Notes: generated by a model from the sequence alone, not told the origin. A stretch of 64,000 bases of DNA from Polaribacter sp. Z022 (GCF_023555495.1 NZ_JALCZO010000002.1:434001-498000); one strand, 5' to 3'. Counted from the stretch's first letter, positions 16,196 through 26,490 are shown. A program made the numbers and translations.

Positions 16196-18979
16196 TTAGT
16201 TAATAATTAATTTTTTTGTTTGTGTTTGATTGTTTTTATTCTTGATTTGAATAAAATAAATACCGCGCTTTAAATCTGATACTTCATAAAAATTAGATTT
16301 AATAATTTCTTTAGAGTATTGTTTTACACGTTTTCCAGTAACATCATAGATGTTAGTTTCTAAAACTTCTTTAGAAAGAGCAAAATGAGATTTTGTAGGA
16401 TTAGGGTAAATTTTAAAAAGATTGTCATTGGCTATAATTTCATCTGTAGATAATGTAGCAGGACTACTAGCATAAACTCTGAATTCTCCTGGAGCTAAAG
16501 AAATATTAGCTGTAGTATTAGTTACATTTATTGTAGAGTTATCTTCTAATAAATTATACCAAGTACCTGTTTGTTGAAAAAATGGAGAAATACTTTGAGT
16601 TGTAACACCAAAGTTACCTATAATAACAACATTCTTAATTTCTGATGCAGAAGGATCTGTTAAATGAATTTTATTTAAACCGTTAGAATTACCAAGATCT
16701 AAAGTAAAATCTGAAGTTTCAAAAATTTCATACTTCTGTTTTAGTTTAATTAATTTAGACCAAGTGTCATAGATTTTTTTTCTATTGTTATCTGCTAAAT
16801 AGCTCCAAAGAATAGGTTTATTCCCTGTTCTTCCATTTTGATCTATAGAAATATCATAACCTAACTCACCAAATTGCCAAATCATTTTTGGTCCAGGAAT
16901 TGTAAAATAAAATGCTCCTGCCAATTCTTCTCTATCTAAAGCTGTACTTGTGTTTTTAATGTTGTAGCTTCCACTAGAATTACCAAATTGTAAGTTTCTG
17001 TACATTAAACGTTCTTCATCATGGCTTTCCATGTAACTTACATTTGCTGGCACAGACCAACCTCTGTTTTTATAAGAAATCCAAGAAAAATCAGCATCGC
17101 TACCAAAGCCCATTGTTGCTTGGTTGTATTGATGATTGTGGTTACCCCAAACCATAATTCCTTTGCCTTCATCTAATCTATAATTCACCCATTCAGATTC
17201 TTCTGTGTTTGTACCTAAATGTTCAAAAATGATATAAAAATCTGGATCAATTTCCCATTGATAATCAGCATATTCTTTTAAAACATTAACTCTATCTTGT
17301 TGATAAGCATTTGTACATGCTTCACTACCTGTACAATTTTGAGTAAATCCTTTTGTTAAATCCCATCTAAATCCATCAACTTTATATTCTTCTATCCAGT
17401 ATTGAGAAACTCTTTTTACATAGTCTTTTACATCTTGTTTACTATGGTTATAATCATTAAAAACACTGTAAGAATGTCTGGCAATTGGGTTAAAAAACGG
17501 ACTGTCTGTAGAAGCTTGACCTCCATAACCACCATTGTCTGTATTCCACATTCTATAATAAGGGTTTTGACCAGAAGCGTGGTTAAAAGCTACATCAATA
17601 ATAACAGCAATACCTCTTCTATGACATTCGTCTATAAATTGTTTAAAAGAAGTAGTATTACCATAATATTTATCTAATGCCATATGAAAAGAAGGGTTGT
17701 ATCCCCAAGATTCATTACCATCAAATTCCATTACAGGTAAAAATTCAATTGCATTAATACCTAGTTCTTGTAAATAATCTAATCTTGCTTTTACAGCATC
17801 ATAACTGTGTAATTCATCAAAATCTCTAATTAACAATTCGTAAATAACTAAATCTGTTTTTTTAGGTTTAGTAAAGTTTGTAGTTTGCCAAACATAATCT
17901 GCATCACCAGTTCTTAATAAAGTAACTGCATGATTTGTTTTTCCTGTAGGATAACTTGGTAAGTTTGGATACGTAGTTGCGTTAATATATTGATCATTAG
18001 ATTCAGTTAACACAACAGTAGAGTAGGGGTCTGCTACTCTTAAATTAGCATCAATAATATATTGATAAGAATAATCTGTTTGAGGAGTAAGACCTGTTAG
18101 TTCTATCCAAAAACGGTTTTTAGATGAATCTTTTTTTAGTAAATACGCATCATTAATTTCCCAATTATTAAAACTTCCAATAACATGAATAAATTCTTTT
18201 CCAGGAGCATAAAACACTAAAGTTACTTTTGTGTTATCTGATGGATTTAAATTGATTCCATCTTTCATTCCAGTTGGTATTGCAGCCTCTGTAACTGTAG
18301 GTTTTACAATTGCTTGAAAAGACGCACTTTTTGTTTCTCCATTATTTGTTGCTTCTAATACATAAGTTGTATTTTCTGTAACAGTTGGTGTGTATGAGTA
18401 AGTAGTAGAATTTGATTTTTGATTTACAATAGTACCATTTGCTTTTAAAACAAAACTAGCAGTTAAAGAAGCAGTTGCGCTTATTGGTAAAGTTTCACCT
18501 GAATTTAAAATAGTAGTAGAAGTAGTAGGAGTGTTTAATGTTATTTGAAAAGAACCAACATTAAAAATAAAATCTGAACAACCATTATCTTTCAATTCTT
18601 GACTACCTGCAGCATTTCTAAAAACCATACCCATATTGGTAATGCTTGCAGCTTCAGCGTCTGTTAAAGAATAATATGTTTTTGGTACAAAAGTAATTTC
18701 CCAACGATTGTTAGAAGTGTTTAATGTCATTTCTCCAATGCCATCATCTTGTCCCCAATTACCAACAACACTTGTTCCCCAAGCATTTGTTTCATCTCCA
18801 ACACCAGAGTGTAAGTACACTTTAGTTGGGTTGTTTAATCCATTACAATCTGTTGCAGAACTATTAGCATCTAAACTAATAGTAATAGATTGTGAAATTT
18901 CAAAAGGATTTGGTGTTATAGTAACTTGACTAAAACCAATTGAAGTTAAAAATAAGAATAGTAGTGTAATTTTTTTCAT
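16196..18979 (-). CDS. Secreted GH13 alpha-amylase with type IX sorting tail
   Basis: A 927-residue extracellular starch hydrolase. Order: signal peptide (1-18, LFLFLTSIGFSQ); N-terminal beta domains (about 20-230); a CBM48/E-set-like domain (about 250-320; EFIHVIGSFNNWE); a GH13 barrel (about 370-770) with region I IIDVAFNH, region II GFRWDLTK (nucleophile Asp), region III IIFEHLG (acid/base Glu) and region IV MESHDEER; then a C-terminal beta domain and a type IX sorting domain (about 845-927; LFKIYPNPTKSHF ... GIYFIQIKNK). It follows susE, from which it is separated by a terminator, so it is probably expressed at a lower level than susCDE. The likely role is the surface endo-amylase, doing the job of SusG. 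Confidence 0.92.
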   Translation of the reverse strand: MKKITLLFLFLTSIGFSQVTITPNPFEISQSITISLDANSSATDCNGLNNPTKVYLHSGVGDETNAWGTSVVGNWGQDDGIGEMTLNTSNNRWEITFVPKTYYSLTDAEAASITNMGMVFRNAAGSQELKDNGCSDFIFNVGSFQITLNTPTTSTTILNSGETLPISATASLTASFVLKANGTIVNQKSNSTTYSYTPTVTENTTYVLEATNNGETKSASFQAIVKPTVTEAAIPTGMKDGINLNPSDNTKVTLVFYAPGKEFIHVIGSFNNWEINDAYLLKKDSSKNRFWIELTGLTPQTDYSYQYIIDANLRVADPYSTVVLTESNDQYINATTYPNLPSYPTGKTNHAVTLLRTGDADYVWQTTNFTKPKKTDLVIYELLIRDFDELHSYDAVKARLDYLQELGINAIEFLPVMEFDGNESWGYNPSFHMALDKYYGNTTSFKQFIDECHRRGIAVIIDVAFNHASGQNPYYRMWNTDNGGYGGQASTDSPFFNPIARHSYSVFNDYNHSKQDVKDYVKRVSQYWIEEYKVDGFRWDLTKGFTQNCTGSEACTNAYQQDRVNVLKEYADYQWEIDPDFYIIFEHLGTNTEESEWVNYRLDEGKGIMVWGNHNHQYNQATMGFGSDADFSWISYKNRGWSVPANVSYMESHDEERLMYRNLQFGNSSGSYNIKNTSTALDREELAGAFYFTIPGPKMIWQFGELGYDISIDQNGRTGNKPILWSYLADNNRKKIYDTWSKLIKLKQKYEIFETSDFTLDLGNSNGLNKIHLTDPSASEIKNVVIIGNFGVTTQSISPFFQQTGTWYNLLEDNSTINVTNTTANISLAPGEFRVYASSPATLSTDEIIANDNLFKIYPNPTKSHFALSKEVLETNIYDVTGKRVKQYSKEIIKSNFYEVSDLKRGIYFIQIKNKNNQTQTKKLIIN

Positions 18980-18989
18980 AGGTTAAAAT

Positions 18990-19021
18990 ATTAAAAACAA
19001 AGGCTACCTTTTGGGTAGCCT
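18990..19021 (-). terminator. Terminator between susE and the amylase gene
   Basis: On the minus strand AAGGCTACC and GGTAGCCTT form a 9-bp stem with a 5-nt loop, followed by TGTTTTTAA. It lies between the susE stop (19043) and the amylase start (18979), so it can attenuate read-through from susCDE into the secreted enzymes. Confidence 0.82.
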
Positions 19022-19042
19022 TCGTAAAATTTTAGACTAAAA

Positions 19043-20365
19043 TTAGTTTATAGTATAGGTTGGATTAGCGGGGTCTGAAAAATCTAAAACGAAAGAATAA
19101 GTACCAGCTACTGCTACAATATTATCTCCTCCATCATCTAAAGTACCATCTGCACCAGTATCTCCATAATTTACTGCCCAAGCTTCATTAGATCTAAATT
19201 TATATTCTCCATCTAAAAGAGTAACATTATTTAAAACCCAAATATCATCATTAGGTTGAGACCAATCTCTTGTAAAAATTGCATCAGGAGTGTTTCCCCA
19301 ATCATTGTAAGCAGAACCTACAAGTCCCCATATATGATCTATAGGTTCTAAAGAATATGATAAATCATTTAAATTTACAGTTACAATATATCTACCTGCA
19401 GTAGTTACAATATTATCTCCATTTAAATCTAAAACATTATCTACACCAGTATCACCATAATTAGTTCCCCAATCATTATTCATTCTAAATTTCATTTCTC
19501 CATCTAATAATTTTACAATTCCTCTAAATTGATCAGAGTAAGAATCATAAGTAAGAGCAAAATCTGGAGAGTTACCCCAATCATTATAAGCAGAACCAAC
19601 AATACCTATAGAAAAACTTTCTATTGTATAAGTTAAATCATTTAAGTTCATTAAAATTTTATAAGAACCTGCAGTTACAGCAATGTTATCTCCACCAGCA
19701 TCTAAAGTACCATCTACACCAGTATCACCATAATTGTTTGTCCAAAGATTATCTTCTCTAAACTTAATTTCTCCATCTATTAAAGTTACATAAGCAACTA
19801 AAACACCAGCTGTACTTGTAGTATAGAAAGGTAAATCTGGAGTTGCTCCCCAATCATTAGCAGCAGAACCAACAACACCCCAGTTTGTAGATAAATCTAA
19901 AATACTTGAGTATGGAGTTACGTTTACTGTTTTTGGGCTAGAATCAATTAATAATTGTCCACCTACAAAACCTTGAAGTTTTAAAGATAAATCTGAAGCT
20001 GTATCTGCTTCTGCACCTAAACCTAATGCAATAGAGTTTAACTCTAAAGTAGTAAAGGTTTTTTCTAAATTATCTCCAACATCTAATGTTACTGCACCAC
20101 TAAAATCTCCTGTAGCTAAATCTACTAATATTTTATAAGTAGGTGCTGCATCAAAACCAAAATCTGGTTCAGCCCAATTAGTATTTAAAGCTATAACATC
20201 TTGATTAGCTTCTAAAAGTACAATAGGTGTACTTTCTTGGATAATAAGTTCTGTTGTTGTTGCAACATCTGAGTTTATTATTACTCTATCACTTAAATCT
20301 TCACAACTGGTAAAACCAACTGATACAACTATTAGAGCGAATAACGAATTTATTATTTTTCTCAT
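19043..20365 (-). CDS. SusE/SusF-type outer-membrane starch-binding lipoprotein
   Basis: A 440-residue surface lipoprotein (signal and lipobox ending VGFTSCEDL, Cys about 20). After an N-terminal SusE-type Ig-like domain (about 30-150) come three copies of one starch-binding module, at about 160-245, 253-338 and 345-440. Each begins G(L/I/V)VGSAxNDWGxxPD, contains an EMKFR/EIKFR/EYKFR strand and an NxGDTGxDxxLDxxGDNI turn, and ends in a short strand pair. Aromatic residues in such repeats bind starch in SusE/F of Bacteroides thetaiotaomicron. It lies 10 bp after susD in the same operon. Confidence 0.92.
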   Translation of the reverse strand: MRKIINSLFALIVVSVGFTSCEDLSDRVIINSDVATTTELIIQESTPIVLLEANQDVIALNTNWAEPDFGFDAAPTYKILVDLATGDFSGAVTLDVGDNLEKTFTTLELNSIALGLGAEADTASDLSLKLQGFVGGQLLIDSSPKTVNVTPYSSILDLSTNWGVVGSAANDWGATPDLPFYTTSTAGVLVAYVTLIDGEIKFREDNLWTNNYGDTGVDGTLDAGGDNIAVTAGSYKILMNLNDLTYTIESFSIGIVGSAYNDWGNSPDFALTYDSYSDQFRGIVKLLDGEMKFRMNNDWGTNYGDTGVDNVLDLNGDNIVTTAGRYIVTVNLNDLSYSLEPIDHIWGLVGSAYNDWGNTPDAIFTRDWSQPNDDIWVLNNVTLLDGEYKFRSNEAWAVNYGDTGADGTLDDGGDNIVAVAGTYSFVLDFSDPANPTYTIN

Positions 20366-20375
20366 ATCTTTATTT

Positions 20376-22265
20376 TTAGTATCCTGGATTTTGAATTAAA
20401 TTAGGATTAGTTGTTATAATATTATTTGGTAAAGGAAATATGTTTCTATAAGATTCTGCACCAACACCATCTTTAGAGTCTCCTTTAAAAGGCCATAAAT
20501 AAGTATCAGAAGTAAAGTAGTTGTATCTTATTAAATCTGTTCTTCTTTGTCCTTCCCAGTATAATTCTCTAGATCTTTCATCTAAAACAAATTCTAAAGT
20601 TAAATCTCCACTAGAAATATTTCCGCTTGTATTTCCATAAGCTCTTTCTCTTAATTCGTTAATTTTGGTAACAGCTAAACCTAAATCTCCAGCACCACCT
20701 CTAAGAGTTGCTTCTGCATAGTTTAAATAAATTTCTGCCAATCTAATTAAAGCTAAGTCAGTATCTACAAAATCTCCTGCAGCATCAGAACCTTGGTTTC
20801 CATTTGAATCGATGTTTTTAAATTTAGTAACTGCGTAACCATTTTCAAAAGATGGAATTTCTTCAATCTCTAAACTTTGTCCATCTTTATGAAACATTCC
20901 TCTACTGTCTCCTACAAAAGGAGTAATTGAATATGTAGAAGTATTTAAATCTAAAGTAATGAAATAAGTACCAGCAGTTGCTACAGGAATATTTTGTCCT
21001 CCAGCTTCTAAACTACCATCAGTATTATCATCTCCAAAATTATTGTTCCAATCTTCATCAAATCTAAATTTCATTTCACCTGCGTTTAAATCTGCATATA
21101 AAGCGTACGTATTAGCACCAGTTTCATACATTTCCATATCTGGACCATTCCATTGATTTAAAGTTGCATCTCCAACTAATCCCCATTTAGATAATGTACC
21201 TAAACTATTATTTAAAGAAGTAACATCTACATTAAATTTGTTAACTAGGTTTTTTGTGGTTCTAAGACCTCCCCAGCCACCATTAACACCAAAGTTGGTA
21301 GCATTCATGTTTCCACCAATTGCAGCATGAACTAAGAAAGTTGTACCACCATAAGTTTGAGATCTAAGACCATCGAAGTTTAATGTAAAAATAAAACCAC
21401 TTTGAGCACCATTAGTATTATTGTCTGCTAAAAATAACTCATCATAAGCATTTCCATTTCCATTAGCATCTGTAGTATTAATAGAATAGCTAGAAGACAT
21501 AACTTTACTTGAATAAGTAACAGCTTCATTGTATTTTGCTGTTCCTGTCCAAACTTCTGCATTTAAATATAGTTTAGATAATAATGCCCAAGCAGCAACT
21601 TGATCTACTCTACCATATACGTTAGAACCACTTACTTTTAATTTATCAGCAATATCTAACAATTCAGTTTCAATAAAATTAAATAATTCTGCTCTAGTTG
21701 CTTGAGAAGGTAATTCTGTAGTTACAGATGTAACTAAAGGAACGCTTCCATACAAATCCATTAAATTATAGTAAGTAAAAGCTCTTAAAAATCTAGCTTC
21801 TGCAATATAAGTTGTAACTTCTGTATCTGTTAAAATAGATGCATTATCTATAAAAGAGTTACAAAAAGAAACTTCTTGAGCTAATCTGTAATACATTGCT
21901 TCTGTAAAGTCATTACTTCCAGACCAATATAAACCGTGTAAATCTGGTAAACCTGCATCACCCCAACCAACAACTGCATGATCTGTAGTAAGTTCGTTTA
22001 AGTTGAATAACATTCTAGAGTATTGAGAAAAACCTTCATCAATATCTGCTATATCTGCTTGTCCTGCAGGACCTTGTTGTCCTGTTAAAGCTAAACTTGC
22101 ATATAATTTAGCAAGTGCACCTTGTGCTTCAGTTGCATTTGAAAATACATCTTCTTCTGTAAAACTATCTGGATCAATTGGTGATTGATTTAAGTCTTCA
22201 TGACATGATATTACTCCTAAAGAGAATAACATGATTACAATTAAATATTTAAATTTTTGTTGCAT
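20376..22265 (-). CDS. susD: SusD/RagB starch-binding lipoprotein with an inserted SusE-type module
   Basis: The lid lipoprotein of the SusCD importer (629 residues, about 80-130 longer than usual). Lipobox FSLGVISCHEDL (Cys about 21). The TPR-like SusD core shows EARFLRAFTYYNLMDLYG (about 155-172), the DTDLALIRLAEIYLNYAEA segment and the C-terminal RSRELYWEGQRRTDLIRY. The extra length is an insertion at about 358-449 that begins KWGLVGDATLNQWNGPDMEM and carries the same EMKFR strand and acidic glycine-rich turn as the three repeats of the next gene. This appears to be a starch-binding module placed inside SusD. The gene lies 10 bp after susC and 10 bp before susE. Confidence 0.93.
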   Translation of the reverse strand: MQQKFKYLIVIMLFSLGVISCHEDLNQSPIDPDSFTEEDVFSNATEAQGALAKLYASLALTGQQGPAGQADIADIDEGFSQYSRMLFNLNELTTDHAVVGWGDAGLPDLHGLYWSGSNDFTEAMYYRLAQEVSFCNSFIDNASILTDTEVTTYIAEARFLRAFTYYNLMDLYGSVPLVTSVTTELPSQATRAELFNFIETELLDIADKLKVSGSNVYGRVDQVAAWALLSKLYLNAEVWTGTAKYNEAVTYSSKVMSSSYSINTTDANGNGNAYDELFLADNNTNGAQSGFIFTLNFDGLRSQTYGGTTFLVHAAIGGNMNATNFGVNGGWGGLRTTKNLVNKFNVDVTSLNNSLGTLSKWGLVGDATLNQWNGPDMEMYETGANTYALYADLNAGEMKFRFDEDWNNNFGDDNTDGSLEAGGQNIPVATAGTYFITLDLNTSTYSITPFVGDSRGMFHKDGQSLEIEEIPSFENGYAVTKFKNIDSNGNQGSDAAGDFVDTDLALIRLAEIYLNYAEATLRGGAGDLGLAVTKINELRERAYGNTSGNISSGDLTLEFVLDERSRELYWEGQRRTDLIRYNYFTSDTYLWPFKGDSKDGVGAESYRNIFPLPNNIITTNPNLIQNPGY

Positions 22266-22275
22266 TTTATTTTAT

Positions 22276-25188
22276 TTAAAAGTTAATGTTTACACCTAAA
22301 ACAAAAGATCTAGGTCTTGGGTAAAAGTTATTATCAATTCCTAAATTAATCTCTGGGTCTAAGCCATCATAATCTGTAATTATTAAAACATTTTGTAAAG
22401 ATCCATAGAATCTAAAAGTTGTGTTTTCCACTTTGTTTAAAGTATAACCAACAGTAATGTTATCTATTTTGAAAAAAGAAGCATCTTGTACAAAATGATC
22501 ACTTAAAGCAGTTTTATCGCTAATAATAGTAAACCCACTGTTATAATAGTCTGCATGTAAGTTTGATAAAATATTGTTGTTTGTTGCATTAACCTGAACA
22601 CCTTTATTAGCAGCTATATCATTATACATATAATTACCAAAACTTGCTCTAGTTTGTATTGATAAATCCCAATTTTTGTAACTAAGATTAGAGTTTAAGC
22701 CCATTAAAATATCTCCAAAAGGATCTTCATTTATGTACTTATCATCATCATTAATTTTATTATCACCATTTCTATCTACAAAAACACCTTCTAATGGCAT
22801 TCCATTTGTATCATAAACTTGCTGAAATACATAAAAACTATTAGCAGTTTCTCCTTCTCTATGAACTTGTACATTATTACCAACACCAGTAGAAATTCCT
22901 CCTTGTGGTTGATCTACAGATAACTTAGTAATTGTATTATCATTTAAAGAAATATTATAGTTTAAAGACCAATCTAAATCTTCTGTTTTAATAGGAGAAG
23001 CATTAATATTAAACTCAATACCTCTATTTTCCATATCACCAATATTAGCGTTAATTCTGTTTCCAAAATTTGTAAATGGATCTACAATAGAACTAGCAAT
23101 AAGGTCGCTTGTTTGTTTTATATAAGCATTAACAGAACCTGTAATTCTTCTATCAAGAAAAGCATAATCTATACCAACGTTAAATGTTTTACCAACTTCC
23201 CAACGTAAATCTTTATTAATTGGTTCTGGTCTAAATGTTTGATAAAAAGCACTACCAAATTGATAGTTAGCAGTATCTGTACTACCATTATATCTTGTTA
23301 AAAATTGGTAATCTCCTAAACCATTAATGTTTCCAATTTCACCATAACCTACTCTTAATTTTAATTCATTAAAGAAAGAGCCTTCCATAAAATCTTCTTT
23401 ATGAATACTCCAAGCTGCAGCAAATGAAGGGAAAATTCCCCATCTATCATTAGGGTTTAATTTTGAAGAAGCATCAGCTCTTAAAGTAGCTGTTAAATAG
23501 TATTTACCATCATAATCATAATTTGCTCTTCCAAAGTAAGATAATAATACGTTTTTAGATTTATCTATAAACTCATAAGTGTTTCCATCTTCTTTAGCTT
23601 CACTATCAAAATTATAGTTGTCATATTCAAAAGATTGGTATGCATGACCACCAACAACAGTTAAGTTATGTTTTTCATTAAAAGTTTTATTGTAAGTTAA
23701 ATAAGCATCAAAAACTTTATTATCTGATTTTTGAACAAATCTTGTTAAAGATCCATTAAAAGTTGCATCAGATGTAGGTATTTTAGAAGATGTATATTTT
23801 CTACCATGACTGTTAGAAGTATCATATCCTAAATTTACAGTAGCAGTTAAATCTTCTAATCCATGAATTTTATAATCAAATTTTGCATTAGCAACTAATC
23901 TTCTAATCTCTGCTGTATCTTCTATTAAGTTTAGTAATGCAACTGGATTTGTAGGTGCTAAATTGTTTTGGTTACCTGTACCAGCATCTAACCAAGCAAA
24001 ATAACCTCCATATTGAGAATTAGCATCATATACAGATTGTGTAGGGTCAAAAGTTGCTGCACCACCTATTGCACCTCTGTCTGCAAACTGATTTTCTGTG
24101 TACATTCCTTTTACGTTGAAATCTATTTTTAAATGCTCATTAAAAAATTTAGGAGACAAGTTAAAAGAAGCAGTTGTACGTGCTAAATTATCACCTTTTA
24201 AAATTCCTTCATGTTCAGAGTATCCTATAGAAGCTCTCATTGGTACACCATAAAGGTTACCTAATGCACTAAAGTTATGGTCTTGCCCAATAGCAGTAGT
24301 ATAAATTTCTTCTTGCCAATCTGTATTAGAGTTACCTAATAAAGCTATTTGACTAGGTGTTCCAATACTATTAATTAAAGTTCTAAATTGATCTGCAGAC
24401 ATTACATCAATTTTATCTCTTAAACTATAAACTGTAGTTTGAGAGCTAATATTGAATTTAAAATCTCTGTCTTTTCCTTTTTTAGTTGTAATTAAAATTA
24501 CACCGTTTGCAGCTCTAGAACCATAAATAGCAGTAGAAGAAGCATCTTTTAAAACTACAAAAGTCTCAATATCATTTGGGTTGATAAAGTTTAATGGGTT
24601 TCTAGAACCACCAACTCCACCATTATCTAATGGTATACCATCTATTACATATAATGGTTGACTAGTTAAAGATAAAGAACCTGTACCACGAATGTTAATA
24701 GTTTGTCCATCTCCAGGAGCACCAGAACCTGCAATAACATTAACACCTGCTACTTTACCACTAATTAAAGATTGAGCAGATACTATAGGTCCTTTATTAA
24801 AATCTTTACTCGTTAATAAGTCTGTTGTACCTGTTAAATCTTTTTTCTTTACTGTACCATAACCTACAACAACTATTTCTTCTAATTGTTCTGAAGATTC
24901 TTCTAATATAACTGTTATGTTAAAATTAGAGCTAATAGTAATTTGTTGGTCTTTAAAACCTAAATACCTAAAAACAAGTACATCACCTGTTTTTACTTTA
25001 TCTAAAGAGAAGTTCCCCTCAAAATCTGTTTCAGCACCTTTTGTTGTGCCTTTAACTACTACACTAACACCAGGCAAAGGTTCGCCTGTTGCTTTTTCTT
25101 TTACTACACCATTAACTGTTTGTTGAGCAAACATACTGAATGAAGTAGTTAAAAGAATTCCAATTAATAATAATTTAAATTTTTTCAT
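22276..25188 (-). CDS. susC: SusC-type TonB-dependent maltodextrin importer
   Basis: A 970-residue outer-membrane transporter that takes up oligosaccharides together with SusD, driven by TonB. Order: signal peptide (1-21, MFAQ); a carboxypeptidase-like beta domain (about 25-105; VNGVVKEKATGEPLPGVSVV); TonB box region EEIVVVGYGTVKKKDLTG; plug domain (about 115-235; LISGKVAGVNV, VIDGIPLDNGGV, KDASSTAIYGSRAANGVILI); 22-strand barrel ending RPRSFVLGVNINF. It is the first gene of the leftward operon; a LacI-type operator lies upstream, shared with the divergent regulator. Confidence 0.95.
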   Translation of the reverse strand: MKKFKLLLIGILLTTSFSMFAQQTVNGVVKEKATGEPLPGVSVVVKGTTKGAETDFEGNFSLDKVKTGDVLVFRYLGFKDQQITISSNFNITVILEESSEQLEEIVVVGYGTVKKKDLTGTTDLLTSKDFNKGPIVSAQSLISGKVAGVNVIAGSGAPGDGQTINIRGTGSLSLTSQPLYVIDGIPLDNGGVGGSRNPLNFINPNDIETFVVLKDASSTAIYGSRAANGVILITTKKGKDRDFKFNISSQTTVYSLRDKIDVMSADQFRTLINSIGTPSQIALLGNSNTDWQEEIYTTAIGQDHNFSALGNLYGVPMRASIGYSEHEGILKGDNLARTTASFNLSPKFFNEHLKIDFNVKGMYTENQFADRGAIGGAATFDPTQSVYDANSQYGGYFAWLDAGTGNQNNLAPTNPVALLNLIEDTAEIRRLVANAKFDYKIHGLEDLTATVNLGYDTSNSHGRKYTSSKIPTSDATFNGSLTRFVQKSDNKVFDAYLTYNKTFNEKHNLTVVGGHAYQSFEYDNYNFDSEAKEDGNTYEFIDKSKNVLLSYFGRANYDYDGKYYLTATLRADASSKLNPNDRWGIFPSFAAAWSIHKEDFMEGSFFNELKLRVGYGEIGNINGLGDYQFLTRYNGSTDTANYQFGSAFYQTFRPEPINKDLRWEVGKTFNVGIDYAFLDRRITGSVNAYIKQTSDLIASSIVDPFTNFGNRINANIGDMENRGIEFNINASPIKTEDLDWSLNYNISLNDNTITKLSVDQPQGGISTGVGNNVQVHREGETANSFYVFQQVYDTNGMPLEGVFVDRNGDNKINDDDKYINEDPFGDILMGLNSNLSYKNWDLSIQTRASFGNYMYNDIAANKGVQVNATNNNILSNLHADYYNSGFTIISDKTALSDHFVQDASFFKIDNITVGYTLNKVENTTFRFYGSLQNVLIITDYDGLDPEINLGIDNNFYPRPRSFVLGVNINF

Positions 25189-25256
25189 GTATAATTTGTT
25201 AAATAATAACTGTAAATTTGATTTATGACTTTACAATAAATTTACATTCCACTATG

Positions 25257-25287
25257 TAAATATAAGTTGTAGTAGTTCATTTTCAAT
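25257..25287 (-). promoter_or_regulatory. Putative susC promoter
   Basis: On the minus strand ATTG (25287-25284), a 19-bp spacer and TATATTTA (25264-25257) fit the Bacteroidetes TTTG-N19-TAnnTTTG pattern with one mismatch in each box. Transcription would start near 25250, about 60 bp before the susC ATG. Confidence 0.45.
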
Positions 25288-25298
25288 ATGATAAAAGT

Positions 25299-25316
25299 CA
25301 CGAAAACGGTTTCGTG
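25299..25316. promoter_or_regulatory. LacI-type operator in the susC / regulator intergenic region
   Basis: CACGAAAACGGTTTCGTG is an 18-bp near-palindrome with a central CG, the form bound by LacI-family dimers. Its centre is about 57 bp upstream of the predicted susC start, outside the core promoter, and about 80 bp before the ATG of the LacI-type gene. The half-site ACGAAA is shared with two sites at 26392-26450. Confidence 0.72.
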
Positions 25317-25387
25317 TTGACAACTTTTTCATGTAATTTTTAATATTTTCAATAAATTAATACTAAAATTTGTCTTTTTAATAAATA

Positions 25388-26410
25388 ATGAAGCAAAAAA
25401 TTACAATTAAAACAATAGCTAAAGAATTAGGCGTTTCTACTTCTACAGTTTCAAAGGCATTAAAAGATAGTCATGAAATTAGTAAAGAAACAAAAGATAA
25501 GATACAAGCTTATGCCAATCTTTATAATTATAAACCAAATAGTTTAGCACTTCAATTACGTAATCAAAAAACAAAAGTTATAGGTGTTATCTTACCAAAA
25601 ATTGTACACCATTTTTTCTCTACAGTTATTATGGGAATTGAAGAAGGTGCAAATGCAAAAGGCTATAATATTATAGTGTGTTTTTCTAATGAGTCTTATA
25701 AAAAAGAAGTAGAAACTCTAAAGGTTTTGTCTAATGGAAGTGTAGATGGTTTAATTGTATCTATAGCTAATGAAACCCTTAAGAATAAAGACTTTAATCA
25801 CTTTAAAGGTTTGGTGTCAGAAGAGATTCCTTTGGTTTTATTTGATAGAGTAGTAGATGAAATTTTGTGCGATAAAGTTGTAGTAGATGATGTTGGAGCA
25901 GGTTATAAAGCAACAAAACATTTATTAAATAATGGTAGAAAAAAGATAGCTTTAATTACTACTCCTAAACACGTAAATGTAGGATCTTTAAGAAGACAAG
26001 GTTATGAAAAAGCATTAATTGAAGAATACATAAAAACGGATACGAATATAATAGTTGAAATTGATGAAAATCAAGATATTAAAAAACAAATAGAAACTGT
26101 TTTTAAAGATGATATAGATGGTGTTTTTGCAGTAAATGAAATTTATGCAGCTAATGCAATGAGAATTGCCAAAGAAAAAGGGTTAAAAGTGCCTCAAGAC
26201 CTTTCTGTTATTGGTTTTACAGATGGTTTAATATCAGAATATTCATCACCATCAATTACAACAATTGCTCAACATGGTTTTACTATGGGTAAGCAAGCAG
26301 TAGAACTTTTAATAGAAAGGATAGATAAAGAAGCAGAAACTTATAGTCCTAAAAAAATAGTAATTTCAAGTGATTTAAAACTTCGAGAATCTACGAAACC
26401 GTCGTCGTAA
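25388..26410 (+). CDS. LacI-family regulator of starch/maltose use
   Basis: A 340-residue regulator with an N-terminal HTH (TIKTIAKELGVSTSTVSKALKDS, residues 6-28), hinge helix (YKPNSLALQLRNQ) and a periplasmic-binding-type effector domain (about 60-335; VIGVILPKIVHHFFSTVIMGIEEGA, ISVIGFTDG-like LSVIGFTDG). It sits between the divergent susCDE operon and the maltose operon, which strongly suggests it controls both, with maltose or a maltodextrin as effector. This replaces the SusR regulator of Bacteroides. The last codons overlap the first of two operator copies downstream. Operator positions suggest activation, which would be unusual for the family. Confidence 0.9.
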   Translation: MKQKITIKTIAKELGVSTSTVSKALKDSHEISKETKDKIQAYANLYNYKPNSLALQLRNQKTKVIGVILPKIVHHFFSTVIMGIEEGANAKGYNIIVCFSNESYKKEVETLKVLSNGSVDGLIVSIANETLKNKDFNHFKGLVSEEIPLVLFDRVVDEILCDKVVVDDVGAGYKATKHLLNNGRKKIALITTPKHVNVGSLRRQGYEKALIEEYIKTDTNIIVEIDENQDIKKQIETVFKDDIDGVFAVNEIYAANAMRIAKEKGLKVPQDLSVIGFTDGLISEYSSPSITTIAQHGFTMGKQAVELLIERIDKEAETYSPKKIVISSDLKLRESTKPSS

Positions 26411-26450
26411 CTTAATTTAGGTTCCTATTTTTTACGAAACCGTCGTCGTA
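26392..26450. promoter_or_regulatory. Two direct copies of an 18-bp LacI-type operator
   Basis: TACGAAACCGTCGTCGTA occurs identically at 26392-26409 and 26433-26450, 41 bp apart (about four helical turns). Each copy has symmetrical arms TACGA/TCGTA around a central CG, as in the site upstream of susC. The first copy covers the last codons and stop of the regulator gene; the second is centred about 63 bp before the predicted transcription start of the maltose operon. Confidence 0.8.
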
Positions 26451-26490
26451 GATTTTGTATTTACTTTTTATAAAATTAGTAAAAATCTCA

